A stretch of DNA of 64,000 nucleotides from positions 49,506 to 113,505 of the forward strand of contig NZ_JAGINP010000026.1 of the NCBI RefSeq assembly GCF_017876155.1, written 5' to 3'. This document shows, piece after piece, positions 22,453-30,580 of the stretch (the first letter of the stretch is position 1; the number at the start of each line of letters is the position of its first letter). Made by a program: the position numbers and the translations under genes. This stretch comes from Azospirillum rugosum. GTDB lineage: Bacteria; Pseudomonadota; Alphaproteobacteria; Azospirillales; Azospirillaceae. The notes beneath the pieces are model-generated. The model saw only the letters and a list, made by a program, of their open reading frames with translations. It ran no database searches and was not told the DNA's origin.

Positions 22453-24657
22453 ATGCATCCCTGGACGACTCCCACCGGCGTGATCCGATTGAGCGTGGCC
22501 CTGCTGCTGGCGAGCACCGCCTTCACGGCGCTTCCTGCGCTGGCGGCGACGCGGGTGAAGGTGCAGGCCGGCGACCACGCCGACTTCTCGCGCCTCGCCC
22601 TGGTCAGCCCGCAGGGCGCGCCGGAGGTGGATGTGGAGAGCTGCGGCGGGCGCATCACCTTGCCGAACCGTGCGGCTTGGCCGCTGGAGACGCTGGGCGC
22701 CGCCTATTCCCGGCGCCTGACCGATTTCCGGGTGGCCGACGGCGGGCGCAGCCTGACCCTGCAATGGCCCTGCGGCGCGCGCGTCGCCGTCCGGCAGGAA
22801 AAGAAGGTGACCTTCCTGGATGTGGCCGAGCCGCCGGTTCCCGCCCGCAAGCCGGGCGCCCCGGCGGTGGAGCCGGAGGTGGTGGACGTTCCGGTGGCGG
22901 AGGCGCCGCCGTCGTCCCCTCCCCTGCCCTCTCCTCCTCTGCCGGCAACGCCCGTCGCGGCCCCTCCCCCCTCCCCCGCCGACCCGGCGATCCGGGCCTT
23001 CGACCTGGACGCCTGGGCGGGCGACGACTTCCCGGAGCGCAAGCGGGCGCTGGAGCAGGCCATCGCGGAGACGCAGGGGCGCGCGCGGGTGGACGCGCTG
23101 ATCGCCATGGCGCGCTTCACCCTGGCCCGCGCCATGCCGGAGGAAGGGCGTGCGGCGCTCGACGCGGCGGACAGCCAGCGCCCGGCGACCGACCAGCGGT
23201 ACGAGCTGCGCCTGCTGCGCGACGCCTTCCGCGCGTTGGACGGCACGGCCGATCCGGACGACAGCGTCTTCGTGCGCACGCCGCCGGGGCCGGCGGCCGA
23301 CCACCATGTCTGGCGCGCCGCCACCCTGGCGCCGACGCGCTGGGCCGAGGCGAAGCCGGGTCTGCCCATCGTGCTGAAGCGGCTGCTGTCCTACCCGGCC
23401 GACCTGCGCGGCCGTCTGCTAACCCTGCTGGCCGACGCCGCCGGGGAGAGCGACCCGGCGTCGCTGAACCTGATCGTGATGGCGATGATCACGCTGGACG
23501 GCGTCGGGGCCGGCGACGGGCGGCTCGACTATTTCCGCGGGCGGCTGGCGGAGTTGCAGGACAGTGCCGCCGACGCGCTGCGCCATTACGGGAACGCCGC
23601 GTCGGCGCCGGGCCTGTATGGCCACCGGGCGCAGGTGCGCGCCATCGAGCTGCGGCTGGCCGGCGGCGCGCTGGCTGGTGGCGTTATGGACGACGCCCGC
23701 GCCATCGCGGAGCTGGAGACTCTGCGCTACGCCTGGCGCGGCGACGATGTGGAGACGGACGCGCTCGCCGTGCTGGGCGCCGCCTACGCACGGGTCGGGC
23801 GGACCGACGCGGCGCTGGACATCTTCGGCCTGCTGGGGCGGCGCTTCGGGGCGACGGCGCGCGGGCGTGCGGCGCTGACCACCGGGCGGACGCTGCTGAC
23901 CGCGGTCGTGGACCGGCTGGAGGAGTCCTCGGGCGGCGCGCTCGACGCGCTGGCCTTGCAGGTGCGGCACGGGCGGGTCGTGGCGCTGATGGACGACGAG
24001 GCCGGGACGCAGCGGCGCCGGCTGGCGCGGCGTCTGGCGCGCGACGGTTTCACGCTGGAGGCGGCGAAGCTGCTGCACGGGCTGGCCGAGGACGCGCGCG
24101 GCCCGCGCCGGGTCGAAATCGGGCTGGAACTGGCGCGCGTGCTGCTGGACTCCGGGCGCGGTGGGGAGGCGCTGGCCGTGCTGGACCACACCGGAGGCGG
24201 CAGTGCCGACCCCGCCCTGGCGGAGCGCCGCGCCCTGCTGCGCGCGGAATCTTTCGCGGTGGAGGGCGAGGCCATGCGCGCCTTCGACGCCCTGCGCGGC
24301 CTGTCCGGTCCTGCCGCGGTGCGCATCCGGGCGCGGAGCCTGTTCCAGGCCGGGGAATGGGCGGCCTCGCGCGCCGCCTACGCCGAGATGCTCGACAAGG
24401 TGGACGCGCCCGATCCGGACGACGTCGCGCAGTACGCGCTGGCCGCCTTCCGCGCCGGCGACGCCGAGGCGGTGGGGGCTGCGGCGGCCAAGCATGGCAA
24501 GCGGCTGGCCGGCACACGCTGGGCCGGTCTGCTCGACGCGCTTGCCGCCCCGGTCGAGCCGCGCGGCAAGCCGCTGTCCACCGCCGCCGTCAGCGGGCAA
24601 CTGGCCTCCGCCGGCGCCCTCGCCGACGTGGTGCGCCGCTGGCGGGCTGCGCCGTGA
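22453..24657 (+). CDS. Large exported helical-repeat (TPR-like) protein of the flagellar cluster
   Basis: A 734-aa protein with a signal peptide (about 1-31, RLSVALLLASTAFTALPALA). Residues 32-115 form a beta-rich region (RVKVQAGDHADFSRLALVSP, RSLTLQWPCGARVAV) resembling an AMIN-type domain. A Pro-rich linker (about 118-180) follows, then some 550 residues of Ala-rich helical hairpins of TPR type (for example LGAAYARVGRTDAALDIFGL). It is divergent from flgF across the shared operators and precedes motA by 255 bases. Inference: a periplasmic scaffold for motility, perhaps at the motor. No named family recognised. Confidence 0.75.
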   Translation: MHPWTTPTGVIRLSVALLLASTAFTALPALAATRVKVQAGDHADFSRLALVSPQGAPEVDVESCGGRITLPNRAAWPLETLGAAYSRRLTDFRVADGGRSLTLQWPCGARVAVRQEKKVTFLDVAEPPVPARKPGAPAVEPEVVDVPVAEAPPSSPPLPSPPLPATPVAAPPPSPADPAIRAFDLDAWAGDDFPERKRALEQAIAETQGRARVDALIAMARFTLARAMPEEGRAALDAADSQRPATDQRYELRLLRDAFRALDGTADPDDSVFVRTPPGPAADHHVWRAATLAPTRWAEAKPGLPIVLKRLLSYPADLRGRLLTLLADAAGESDPASLNLIVMAMITLDGVGAGDGRLDYFRGRLAELQDSAADALRHYGNAASAPGLYGHRAQVRAIELRLAGGALAGGVMDDARAIAELETLRYAWRGDDVETDALAVLGAAYARVGRTDAALDIFGLLGRRFGATARGRAALTTGRTLLTAVVDRLEESSGGALDALALQVRHGRVVALMDDEAGTQRRRLARRLARDGFTLEAAKLLHGLAEDARGPRRVEIGLELARVLLDSGRGGEALAVLDHTGGGSADPALAERRALLRAESFAVEGEAMRAFDALRGLSGPAAVRIRARSLFQAGEWAASRAAYAEMLDKVDAPDPDDVAQYALAAFRAGDAEAVGAAAAKHGKRLAGTRWAGLLDALAAPVEPRGKPLSTAAVSGQLASAGALADVVRRWRAAP

Positions 24658-24807
24658 TGCCGACGATGTCGGAAGCAAAGCCCTTCTCCCCTCGTGGGCT
24701 CGGAGCCGGCCGCGTAGCGGCTGGGCGCCGAAGGCGACCAGAGGCGAAGAGTGGTTGGGATGAGGGGGCGGCCGAAGGCCGGAAAAACGCAATCGTTGTC
24801 GACGTTT

Positions 24808-24849
24808 ACCCCTCACCCCAACCCCTCTCCCACAAGGGGAGAGGGGCTT
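24808..24849. repeat. Short CCCTCACCCC / GGGGAGAGGGG palindromic repeat before motA
   Basis: CCCTCACCCCAACCCCTCTC followed by CCACAAGGGGAGAGGGGC, a half-length member of the repeat family. The surrounding gap 24658-24912 holds no gene. It may terminate the upstream transcript. Confidence 0.6.
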
Positions 24850-24912
24850 TAAAGAGCCTGACAACCGCTCTCAAGCCCGCCCCTTAGTTCGGCCGAGCCG
24901 AAGGAGTCCATC

Positions 24913-25800
24913 ATGCGTTTGCTGTTCGGTATCGTCGCGGTCTTCCTCAGCGTGCTCGGCGGCTTCGTCGCCATGGGCGGGCGGCTGGGGGTGCTGTGGC
25001 AGCCCGTGGAGATCGTCATCATCATCGGCGCCGGCATCGGCGGCTACGTCATCGCCAACGCGCCGCCGGTGCTGCGCGGGACGCTGCGCACCATCGGCGC
25101 CGTGGCCCGCGGCCGGCGCACCAGCAAGGACGAGTATCTGGAGCTGATCGCCCTGCTCTACGCCCTGCTGCGCCAGGCCAAGTCGAAGGGCATGTCGCAC
25201 ATCGAGGGCGACATCGACAAGCCCGAGGACAGCCCGATCTTCGCCCAGCACCCGTCGGTGTTCCGCCAGCCGCGCTGCGTCGCCTTTCTGTGCGACTATC
25301 TGCGCCTGATCGCGCTGGGCCAGGACAACCCGCACGACCTGGAGGCGCTGATGAGCGAGGAGATCGAGACCATCGCGCGGGAGCTGAACCAGGTGCCGAA
25401 GGCGCTGCAGAACCTCGCCGACGCGCTGCCGGCGCTGGGCATCGTCGCCGCCGTGCTGGGCGTCATCAACGCCATGAGCGCGATCAGCGAGCCACCGGAG
25501 GTGCTGGGCCACATGATCGGCGGGGCGCTGACCGGCACCTTCCTGGGCGTGCTGCTGTCCTATGGCCTCGTCGGGCCGATCGCGGCGGCGGCGCGGCACC
25601 GGCGCGAGGCGGAGCTGACCCTGTTCATCTGCGTCAAGGCCGGCATCGGCGCTTACTTGCGCGGCAGCCCCCCGCAGGTCTGCGCGGAGTTCGCCCGCAA
25701 GGTGCTGTTCGCCGACACGCAGCCGAGCCTGGCCGAGGTCGAGGTCGCCACCACCCTGTCCTCGCAGGCGAAGGCCCGCGAGGCGAACCAGCCCGCCTGA
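24913..25800 (+). CDS. motA: Flagellar motor stator protein MotA
   Basis: A 295-aa proton-channel subunit with four TMs: residues 3-20, about 30-47, and a pair at about 170-225 (LPALGIVAAVLGVINAMSAI, MIGGALTGTFLGVLLSYGLV). The cytoplasmic loop (about 60-165) contains the FliG-facing charged helix region around RQPRCVAFLCDYLRLIALGQ. An AAGGAG ribosome site precedes the ATG. motB follows after nine bases. Confidence 0.97.
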   Translation: MRLLFGIVAVFLSVLGGFVAMGGRLGVLWQPVEIVIIIGAGIGGYVIANAPPVLRGTLRTIGAVARGRRTSKDEYLELIALLYALLRQAKSKGMSHIEGDIDKPEDSPIFAQHPSVFRQPRCVAFLCDYLRLIALGQDNPHDLEALMSEEIETIARELNQVPKALQNLADALPALGIVAAVLGVINAMSAISEPPEVLGHMIGGALTGTFLGVLLSYGLVGPIAAAARHRREAELTLFICVKAGIGAYLRGSPPQVCAEFARKVLFADTQPSLAEVEVATTLSSQAKAREANQPA

Positions 25801-25809
25801 GGCCGCGCC

Positions 25810-26757
25810 ATGCCCCGCAGCAAGCGCATCCAGCCGACCGTCATCGTCAAGCGCCGCTACGAGGACGAGGGGGAGGAGCACAACAGCGCCTGGAAGCTGG
25901 CCTACGCCGACTTCGTGACGGCGATGATGACCTTCTTCCTGATCATGTGGCTGATGAACGTCACCACGGTGGAGCAGCGCAAGGGCATCGCCGACTATTT
26001 CAACCCCGTCGCCCTGTCGCAGGCCAATTCCGGCGCCGACGGCATGCTGGCCGGGCGGTCGGTGGACAAGACCGGCGCGCTGAGCACCCCCAACGCGCCC
26101 GGCGAGCACAGCGTGCCGGTGGCCGCCCCGCCGGTCGTCGCCTCGCTGGGCGACAGCGACCGCCAGCCCGCCGGCCGCAAGGATCCGATGCCGAACCCGC
26201 CCGGTGGGAAGGCGGCGCCGGACCGGAATGCGCGGGCGGAGTTGGAAGCGATGCTCGACCGGCAGGCCGCCGCCCTGACCGAGCAGCAGGCGCTGGACGA
26301 GGCGGAGCGCGACCTGCGCCGGCGGATCGCGACAACACCGGACCTCGGCGCGCTGGCCGACGGCGTGCTGATCCAGCAGACGCCGCAGGGGCTGCGCGTG
26401 CAGCTGACCGACCAAGTGAAGGCGTCGATGTTCAACGTCGGCTCCGCCCAGATGAACGACCAGGGCCGCCGCCTGATGCGGCTGGTCGCCACGGCGGTGG
26501 CGGCAGCACCCAACCGGCTGAGCATCAGCGGCCACACCGACGCGCTGGGCTACGCCGACGGCGCGAAGTACGGGAACTGGGAGCTGTCGAGCGACCGCGC
26601 CAACGCCGCCCGGCGCGAGCTGATCGCCGCCGGCATCCCGGCCGCCCGCATCGTCCGCGTGGAAGGCCGCGCCGACCTCGACCACCTCGACGCCGCCAAC
26701 CCGCTGGCCCCGCGCAACCGCCGCATCAGCATCACCCTGCTGAGGGGCGGGGAGTGA
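25810..26757 (+). CDS. motB: Flagellar motor stator protein MotB
   Basis: A 315-aa peptidoglycan-anchored stator subunit. N-terminal TM with the proton-binding Asp in AYADFVTAMMTFFLIMWLMN, a plug/linker rich in Pro and Ala, and an OmpA-like domain (about 185-310: MFNVGSAQMNDQGRRLM, LSISGHTDALGYADG, WELSSDRANAARRELIAAGI, NRRISITLL). Forms the MotA5B2 stator. Confidence 0.97.
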   Translation: MPRSKRIQPTVIVKRRYEDEGEEHNSAWKLAYADFVTAMMTFFLIMWLMNVTTVEQRKGIADYFNPVALSQANSGADGMLAGRSVDKTGALSTPNAPGEHSVPVAAPPVVASLGDSDRQPAGRKDPMPNPPGGKAAPDRNARAELEAMLDRQAAALTEQQALDEAERDLRRRIATTPDLGALADGVLIQQTPQGLRVQLTDQVKASMFNVGSAQMNDQGRRLMRLVATAVAAAPNRLSISGHTDALGYADGAKYGNWELSSDRANAARRELIAAGIPAARIVRVEGRADLDHLDAANPLAPRNRRISITLLRGGE

Positions 26758-26873
26758 CGGCCAAATCCTTGAGAAGGCACAAGCCCGCCACCTAAGACCA
26801 AGCGGTGGCTTGCCAACAGCCATGCGCCCCATGTACCACGGCGGACCACCCCTCCGCCGGACGACCCGCCCGC

Positions 26874-27530
26874 ATGTTCGAAAGCTTCCTGCTCGCCTTT
26901 CCCGCCCTGTTCTCGATCGTCAACCCGATCGCCATGGCGCTGATCTTCAGCCAGGTCACGGCGGGGCGGAGCCCGCGGGAGCACATGCAGCTGGCGACGC
27001 TGGTCAGCGTCTATTCGGCCATCGTCATGCTGGTGGCGCTGTGGGCGGGGTCGTACCTGCTGAACTTCTTCGGCATCTCGCTGGCGGCGCTGCGCATCGC
27101 CGGCGGCTTCGTGGTGGCGGAGCGCGCCTGGGCGCTGCTGTCCGCACCGGAGGAGCACGAGGCGCGCAAGCAGGAACAGGCGGCCCCGGCCGGTGCGGTG
27201 GAGGAGTCGGCCTTCTTCCCGCTGACCATCCCCTTCACCACGGGGCCGGGCACCATCTCCGTCTGCATCGCGCTGGGCGCCAACCGGCCGGCCGATCCGG
27301 CGGGGCTGCCCAGCTTCTTCTTCGGCGTGTCGGCGGCGGCGCTGGCGATCGCGCTGCTGATCTGGCTGTCCTACCGCTCCGCCGACCGGCTGGTGGCCCT
27401 GCTCGGGCCGACGCGCGCCCGCGTGCTGACGCGGCTGTTCGCCTTCCTGCTGTTCTGCGTCGGCGTGCAGATCCTGCTGAACGGAGTCAACGACGCGCTG
27501 GGCCCGCTGCTGGCGCAGCGCCCCCGCTGA
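26874..27530 (+). CDS. MarC-family integral membrane protein
   Basis: A 218-aa protein with six predicted TMs in the UPF0056/MarC pattern: FPALFSIVNPIAMALIFSQV at the start, FGISLAALRIAGGFVVAERA in the middle, and the hallmark FFPLTIPFTTGPGTISVCIA in TM4. The function of MarC proteins is unknown, and the earlier link to multidrug resistance was withdrawn. The ATG at 26874 follows motB by 116 bases with a weak GCCACC/GGTGGC hairpin in between; an upstream in-frame start adds unconserved sequence. Confidence 0.92.
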   Translation: MFESFLLAFPALFSIVNPIAMALIFSQVTAGRSPREHMQLATLVSVYSAIVMLVALWAGSYLLNFFGISLAALRIAGGFVVAERAWALLSAPEEHEARKQEQAAPAGAVEESAFFPLTIPFTTGPGTISVCIALGANRPADPAGLPSFFFGVSAAALAIALLIWLSYRSADRLVALLGPTRARVLTRLFAFLLFCVGVQILLNGVNDALGPLLAQRPR

Positions 27531-27537
27531 TCTTCCT

Positions 27538-27966
27538 TCAGCCCGCGCGCTCGCCGTAGCAGTAGGTCGACCAGTCCGCCTCGCGCTGGGCGAAGGGGAC
27601 CGGGTCGATGCCGTCGTTCCCGGCCCCGGTCTCGTCCAGCCGGCCGTCGCGGTCGGCGTCGAAATAGTAGCGTTGCGTCCCGAAGTCGAAGATCAGGAAG
27701 GGCCGGCTCTCCAGCCGGTGGTCGCAGGCGTTGTAGAAGGCGACCAGCTCGTTCGGCCCCTCCGGTTCCGTGACGTAGTAGAGCCCCTTGATGATCCGCC
27801 CGTGGCCCTGCACCCGGGGATCGGTCCGCGCGGACAGGCCGCTCAGGTCCGGCATGCCGCGGGCCTTGTCGAGCGACGAGGAGCTGGCGTCGCCCGGACC
27901 CGGCCACAGGACGGGAAGCGCGGCCAGCGCGGACAGGCAGAACAGGATCGGGAGCGTCGGTGTCAT
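27538..27966 (-). CDS. Exported small protein with an EF-hand-like loop (unknown)
   Basis: A 142-aa protein with a signal peptide (MTPTLPILFCLSALAALPVL). The C-terminal part has FDADRDGRLDETGAGNDGID, whose D-x-D-x-D-G-x-x-D spacing matches a Ca2+-binding EF-hand-type loop. Two Cys (CDHRLE and STYCYGE) could form a disulfide. The ATG at 27966 has GGAG upstream; a GTG at 27978 is less likely. Convergent with marC (seven bases apart) and divergent from the PQQ dehydrogenase. No family recognised. Confidence 0.75.
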   Translation of the reverse strand: MTPTLPILFCLSALAALPVLWPGPGDASSSSLDKARGMPDLSGLSARTDPRVQGHGRIIKGLYYVTEPEGPNELVAFYNACDHRLESRPFLIFDFGTQRYYFDADRDGRLDETGAGNDGIDPVPFAQREADWSTYCYGERAG

Positions 27967-28342
27967 GGCGGTCTCCACGGGAATGGGCCATCACGGCGCG
28001 GTCCCTCTTTCCAACACCGACCGTGGAAAGCCGGTTGCGCGGGCAAAAGGGCAGACGACGCAATTAAGCGGTGCCGGAACCCATTGGGGTCGACTCTTGC
28101 CGCCGTCCCCTGATCAACAGTGGTATTGAGTTGCTGCGACATCTTGCAGCATTATTCTTGAACTGGAAGAAATGACGCGCCAAGCGCCTCGCACCTTTAG
28201 CCTGTGTTTGTGAAGCTTTGCCACCCGGCCCCAGCGGCATCGGGGAAGGAGGCGCGTGCGCTCCGGTCCAAAAAGTCCGTTGGACCAACCAATCAACAAA
28301 GCGAGCCCAATCAACAAAGCGAGTGATGGGAGGAACATCCGA
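27967..28342. promoter_or_regulatory. Divergent promoter region before the PQQ dehydrogenase
   Basis: Less GC-rich than its surroundings. It contains the inverted repeat TGCTGC/GCAGCA near 28131-28150, a hairpin GGTCCAA-aaagtccg-TTGGACC (28265-28286) and a tandem duplication of an 18-bp unit CCAATCAACAAAGCGAGC/T (28289-28306, 28307-28324) directly before the ribosome site. No gene was seen. Confidence 0.5.
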
Positions 28343-29620
28343 ATGACGGTGAAGCATCGCATCCCGACTCTGCTCTGCGCGACCGCCATGACCGTGGCTT
28401 TGGCGACCGGCGCGTCCGCGCAATCCACCAACCAGCCCAACAACCTGAACAAGCTGCAGGACTTCAAGACCACCGGCGCGCCGCTGCGCATCCAGACGGT
28501 GGAGCAAGGCGGTGCCCGCGCCGCGGCGATCCGCGAGAACCTGAAGCAGGTGAAGCTGCCGCCGGGCTTCAAGATCGACCTCTACGCCATCGTGCCCGAC
28601 GCCCGCCACATGGCGGTCGGCACCAACGTCGGCGTGGTTTTCGTCGGCACGCGCAAGGCCGACGTCTGGGCGGTGACCGACCGCGCCAAGGCGCGCGTGG
28701 CCGACGAGGTGAAGCGCTTCGCGCCGTCCATCGACTTCAAGGTGCCGAACGGCGTCTGCTTCAGCAAGGACGGCTTCCTGTTCATTGCGGAGCACAACCG
28801 CGTCCTGGTCTTCCCCGCCGCCGAGTTCTTCTATGAAAGCCCGGACGTCGCGGTCGGCGTGGTCGCCGAGACGCTGATCCCGAGGGAGGAGGAGTCCTTC
28901 AACCACGGGGCGCGGGTCTGCCGCATCGGCCCCGACGACAAGCTCTACGTCGCGCTCGGCCAGCCCTACAACGTGCCGCCGCCGGAGAAGGCGAAGCTCT
29001 ACAACGAGCAGGGCATCGGCGGCATCGTCCGCATGGACCGCGACGGCAAGAACCGCGAGGTCTACGCCCGCGGCGTCCGCAACTCCGTCGGCATGGACTT
29101 CAACCCGGCCAACGGCGAGCTGTGGTTCACCGACAACCAGGTGGACGGCATGGGCGACGACCAGCCGCCGGGCGAGCTGAACCGCGCCACCAAGATGGGC
29201 CAGAACTTCGGCTTCCCCTGGTACGGCGGCGGCATGGTCCGCACGGTGGAGTACAAGGCCAGCGAGCCGCCCAAGGACGCCGTCCCGCCGATGGTGGAGA
29301 TGGCGCCGCACGCCGCCGACCTGGGCATGACCTTCTACAGCGGAGCCATGTTCCCGGCGAAGTACAAGGGCGGCATCTTCAACGCCGAGCACGGATCCTG
29401 GAACCGCACCAAGCCGGTCGGCGCGCGCATCATGTTCACCGAGGTGAAGCCCGACGGCAGCAACGGCAAGACGGAGGTCTTCGCCGAAGGCTGGCTGAAC
29501 GACAAGACCGGCGAGTATCTGGGGCGGCCGGTGGACGTCGTGCAGTATCTCGACGGCTCGATGCTGGTGTCCGACGACCTGGCCGGCGCGGTCTATCGCA
29601 TCTCCTACACCGGCCAATAA
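28343..29620 (+). CDS. Soluble PQQ-dependent sugar dehydrogenase (sorbosone/GdhB-like beta-propeller)
   Basis: A 425-aa periplasmic protein with a signal peptide (LLCATAMTVALATGASA). The rest is a six-bladed propeller of the soluble glucose/sorbosone dehydrogenase class: LPPGFKIDLYAIVPDARHMA, FNHGARVCRIGPDDKLYVAL, YARGVRNSVGMDFNPANGEL, FNAEHGSWNRTKPVGARI, and the last blade GRPVDVVQYLDGSMLVSDDL. It would oxidise an aldose or related polyol using PQQ and pass electrons to a cytochrome, a likely partner being the cytochrome c encoded 31 bases downstream. A GGGAGGAA ribosome site precedes the ATG at 28343. Substrate unknown. Confidence 0.88.
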   Translation: MTVKHRIPTLLCATAMTVALATGASAQSTNQPNNLNKLQDFKTTGAPLRIQTVEQGGARAAAIRENLKQVKLPPGFKIDLYAIVPDARHMAVGTNVGVVFVGTRKADVWAVTDRAKARVADEVKRFAPSIDFKVPNGVCFSKDGFLFIAEHNRVLVFPAAEFFYESPDVAVGVVAETLIPREEESFNHGARVCRIGPDDKLYVALGQPYNVPPPEKAKLYNEQGIGGIVRMDRDGKNREVYARGVRNSVGMDFNPANGELWFTDNQVDGMGDDQPPGELNRATKMGQNFGFPWYGGGMVRTVEYKASEPPKDAVPPMVEMAPHAADLGMTFYSGAMFPAKYKGGIFNAEHGSWNRTKPVGARIMFTEVKPDGSNGKTEVFAEGWLNDKTGEYLGRPVDVVQYLDGSMLVSDDLAGAVYRISYTGQ

Positions 29621-29651
29621 TGTGGAGACGGTTAAGGTGGGGATGGTGCGG

Positions 29652-29987
29652 ATGCGCAGTGCTTCAGCCCTTCGGGGCGCCTTCTGCCTTGCGCTCGCCC
29701 TTCTCGGCACGGCGCCGGCCAATGCTGCCGGCGACCGTGCGGCGGGGTCGGCCAAGGCGACGCAGTGCCAGACCTGCCACGGCCGCCAGGGCATGGCGAC
29801 GATGCCCGGCGTGCCCAACCTCGCGGGGCAGAGCGACGTCTATCTGGCGGCCCAGCTCCGGGCCTTCCGCGAAGGCGTTCGCAACAACGAGCAGATGTCC
29901 ATCGTCGCGAAAAGCCTGTCGGACGCCGACATCGAGAACCTCGCGGCCTATTTCTCGCAGATCAAGGTGACCGTCGGTGCCGATTGA
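29652..29987 (+). CDS. Class I periplasmic cytochrome c
   Basis: A 111-aa exported monoheme cytochrome. Signal peptide 1-25, heme site CQTCH (39-43), axial Met82 in NNEQMSIVAKSL and the C-terminal helix IENLAAYFSQIKV. It is the likely electron acceptor of the PQQ dehydrogenase just upstream. Start choice is uncertain: GTG at 29622, ATG at 29643 or ATG at 29652. The last has AAGGTGGGG at a good distance and gives the cleanest signal peptide. Confidence 0.88.
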   Translation: MRSASALRGAFCLALALLGTAPANAAGDRAAGSAKATQCQTCHGRQGMATMPGVPNLAGQSDVYLAAQLRAFREGVRNNEQMSIVAKSLSDADIENLAAYFSQIKVTVGAD

Positions 29988-30023
29988 GCGTTGATTACGG
30001 GTTGGATCCCCTCGCCCCCTGGG

Positions 30024-30117
30024 GCTACGGCATTCACACCTGTTGCTGTGTGGTAAGTTGTTGAAAACGCTGGAAAAGCCCCTCTCCCCTTGGGGGAGAG
30101 GGGTTGGGGTGAGGGGT
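30024..30117 (+). repeat. Interspersed repeat family A, copy 1
   Basis: Begins GCTACGGCATTCACAC, continues through GGTAAGTTGTTGAAAAC and ends with the palindrome AGCCCCTCTCCCCTTGGGGG then AGAGGGGTTGGGGTGAGGGG. Two further copies, at 30192-30290 (inverted) and 63902-64000, align along their whole length. It lies downstream of the cytochrome c gene; the right-hand palindrome could terminate transcription. Confidence 0.7.
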
Positions 30118-30191
30118 CGTTACGGGCGGTAGCCCGGAGACGATCTCAATCCGGCCGCATTGGTCGGTTCCGGCCGGCCAGAGGCCGGCGC

Positions 30192-30290
30192 CACCCTCAC
30201 CCCAAACCCCTCTCCCCTCAAGGGAGAGGGGCTTTTTCCGAACTGCCTCAGCGACTTAACGCATAAGCGAAATGTGTGAATGCCGTAGCC
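30192..30290 (-). repeat. Interspersed repeat family A, copy 2 (inverted)
   Basis: Reading the minus strand: GCTACGGCATTCACACATTT, CGCTTATGCGTTAAGTCGCT, ..., AAAAAGCCCCTCTCCCTTGA, GGGGAGAGGGGTTTGGGGTG. It is closest to the copy at 63902-64000. Copies 1 and 2 face each other across 30118-30191, so the pair forms a long imperfect inverted repeat upstream of pqqA. The whole gap 29988-30362 holds no gene. Confidence 0.7.
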
Positions 30291-30362
30291 CCTCTGGGGA
30301 GAGGGTTCAAGCGACAACCCTGAACGTTGACCATTCCGTTCATGACCCAGAGGAGGATGACC

Positions 30363-30443
30363 ATGAAAACCTGGACCAAGCCGAAGATCGTCGAAATCGC
30401 CGTGGGTACGGAGATCAACGCCTACGCCTGCGCGCGCCTGTAA
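30363..30443 (+). CDS. pqqA: PqqA, ribosomally made precursor peptide of pyrroloquinoline quinone
   Basis: A 26-codon gene: MKTWTKPKIVEIAVGTEINA then YACARL. PqqA peptides are 22-30 aa with a conserved Glu-x3-Tyr that is cross-linked to build PQQ; here Glu17 and Tyr21 have exactly that spacing, and the W-x-KP start and the small/basic end also fit. AGAGGAGG lies six bases before the ATG at 30363 (an in-frame ATG at 30357 abuts it). No pqqB, C, D or E is in the window, so this is an orphan or extra pqqA lying 0.4 kb downstream of a PQQ enzyme and its cytochrome. A hairpin follows 20 bases after the stop. Confidence 0.85.
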   Translation: MKTWTKPKIVEIAVGTEINAYACARL

Positions 30444-30462
30444 AAACGGCGCTTTCCGGCCC

Positions 30463-30510
30463 CCTTGCGGGCGGTCGGCGCGGCGCCCTGCCGGCCGACT
30501 GCCCGCAAGG
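30463..30510 (+). terminator. Strong hairpin downstream of pqqA
   Basis: CCTTGCGGGCGGTCGGC (30463-30479) and GCCGACTGCCCGCAAGG (30494-30510) pair over 17 bp with one mismatch and a 14-base loop, 20 bases after the pqqA stop codon. No T-run follows, so it may be a 3' stabiliser or attenuator rather than a simple terminator. Confidence 0.6.
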
Positions 30511-30580
30511 TCTTCCCATTCTGGTGCAACGAGTTTCACTTCCGGCTGTTGCCGAACGGAATACGTTCCGGAGGGTAGCA

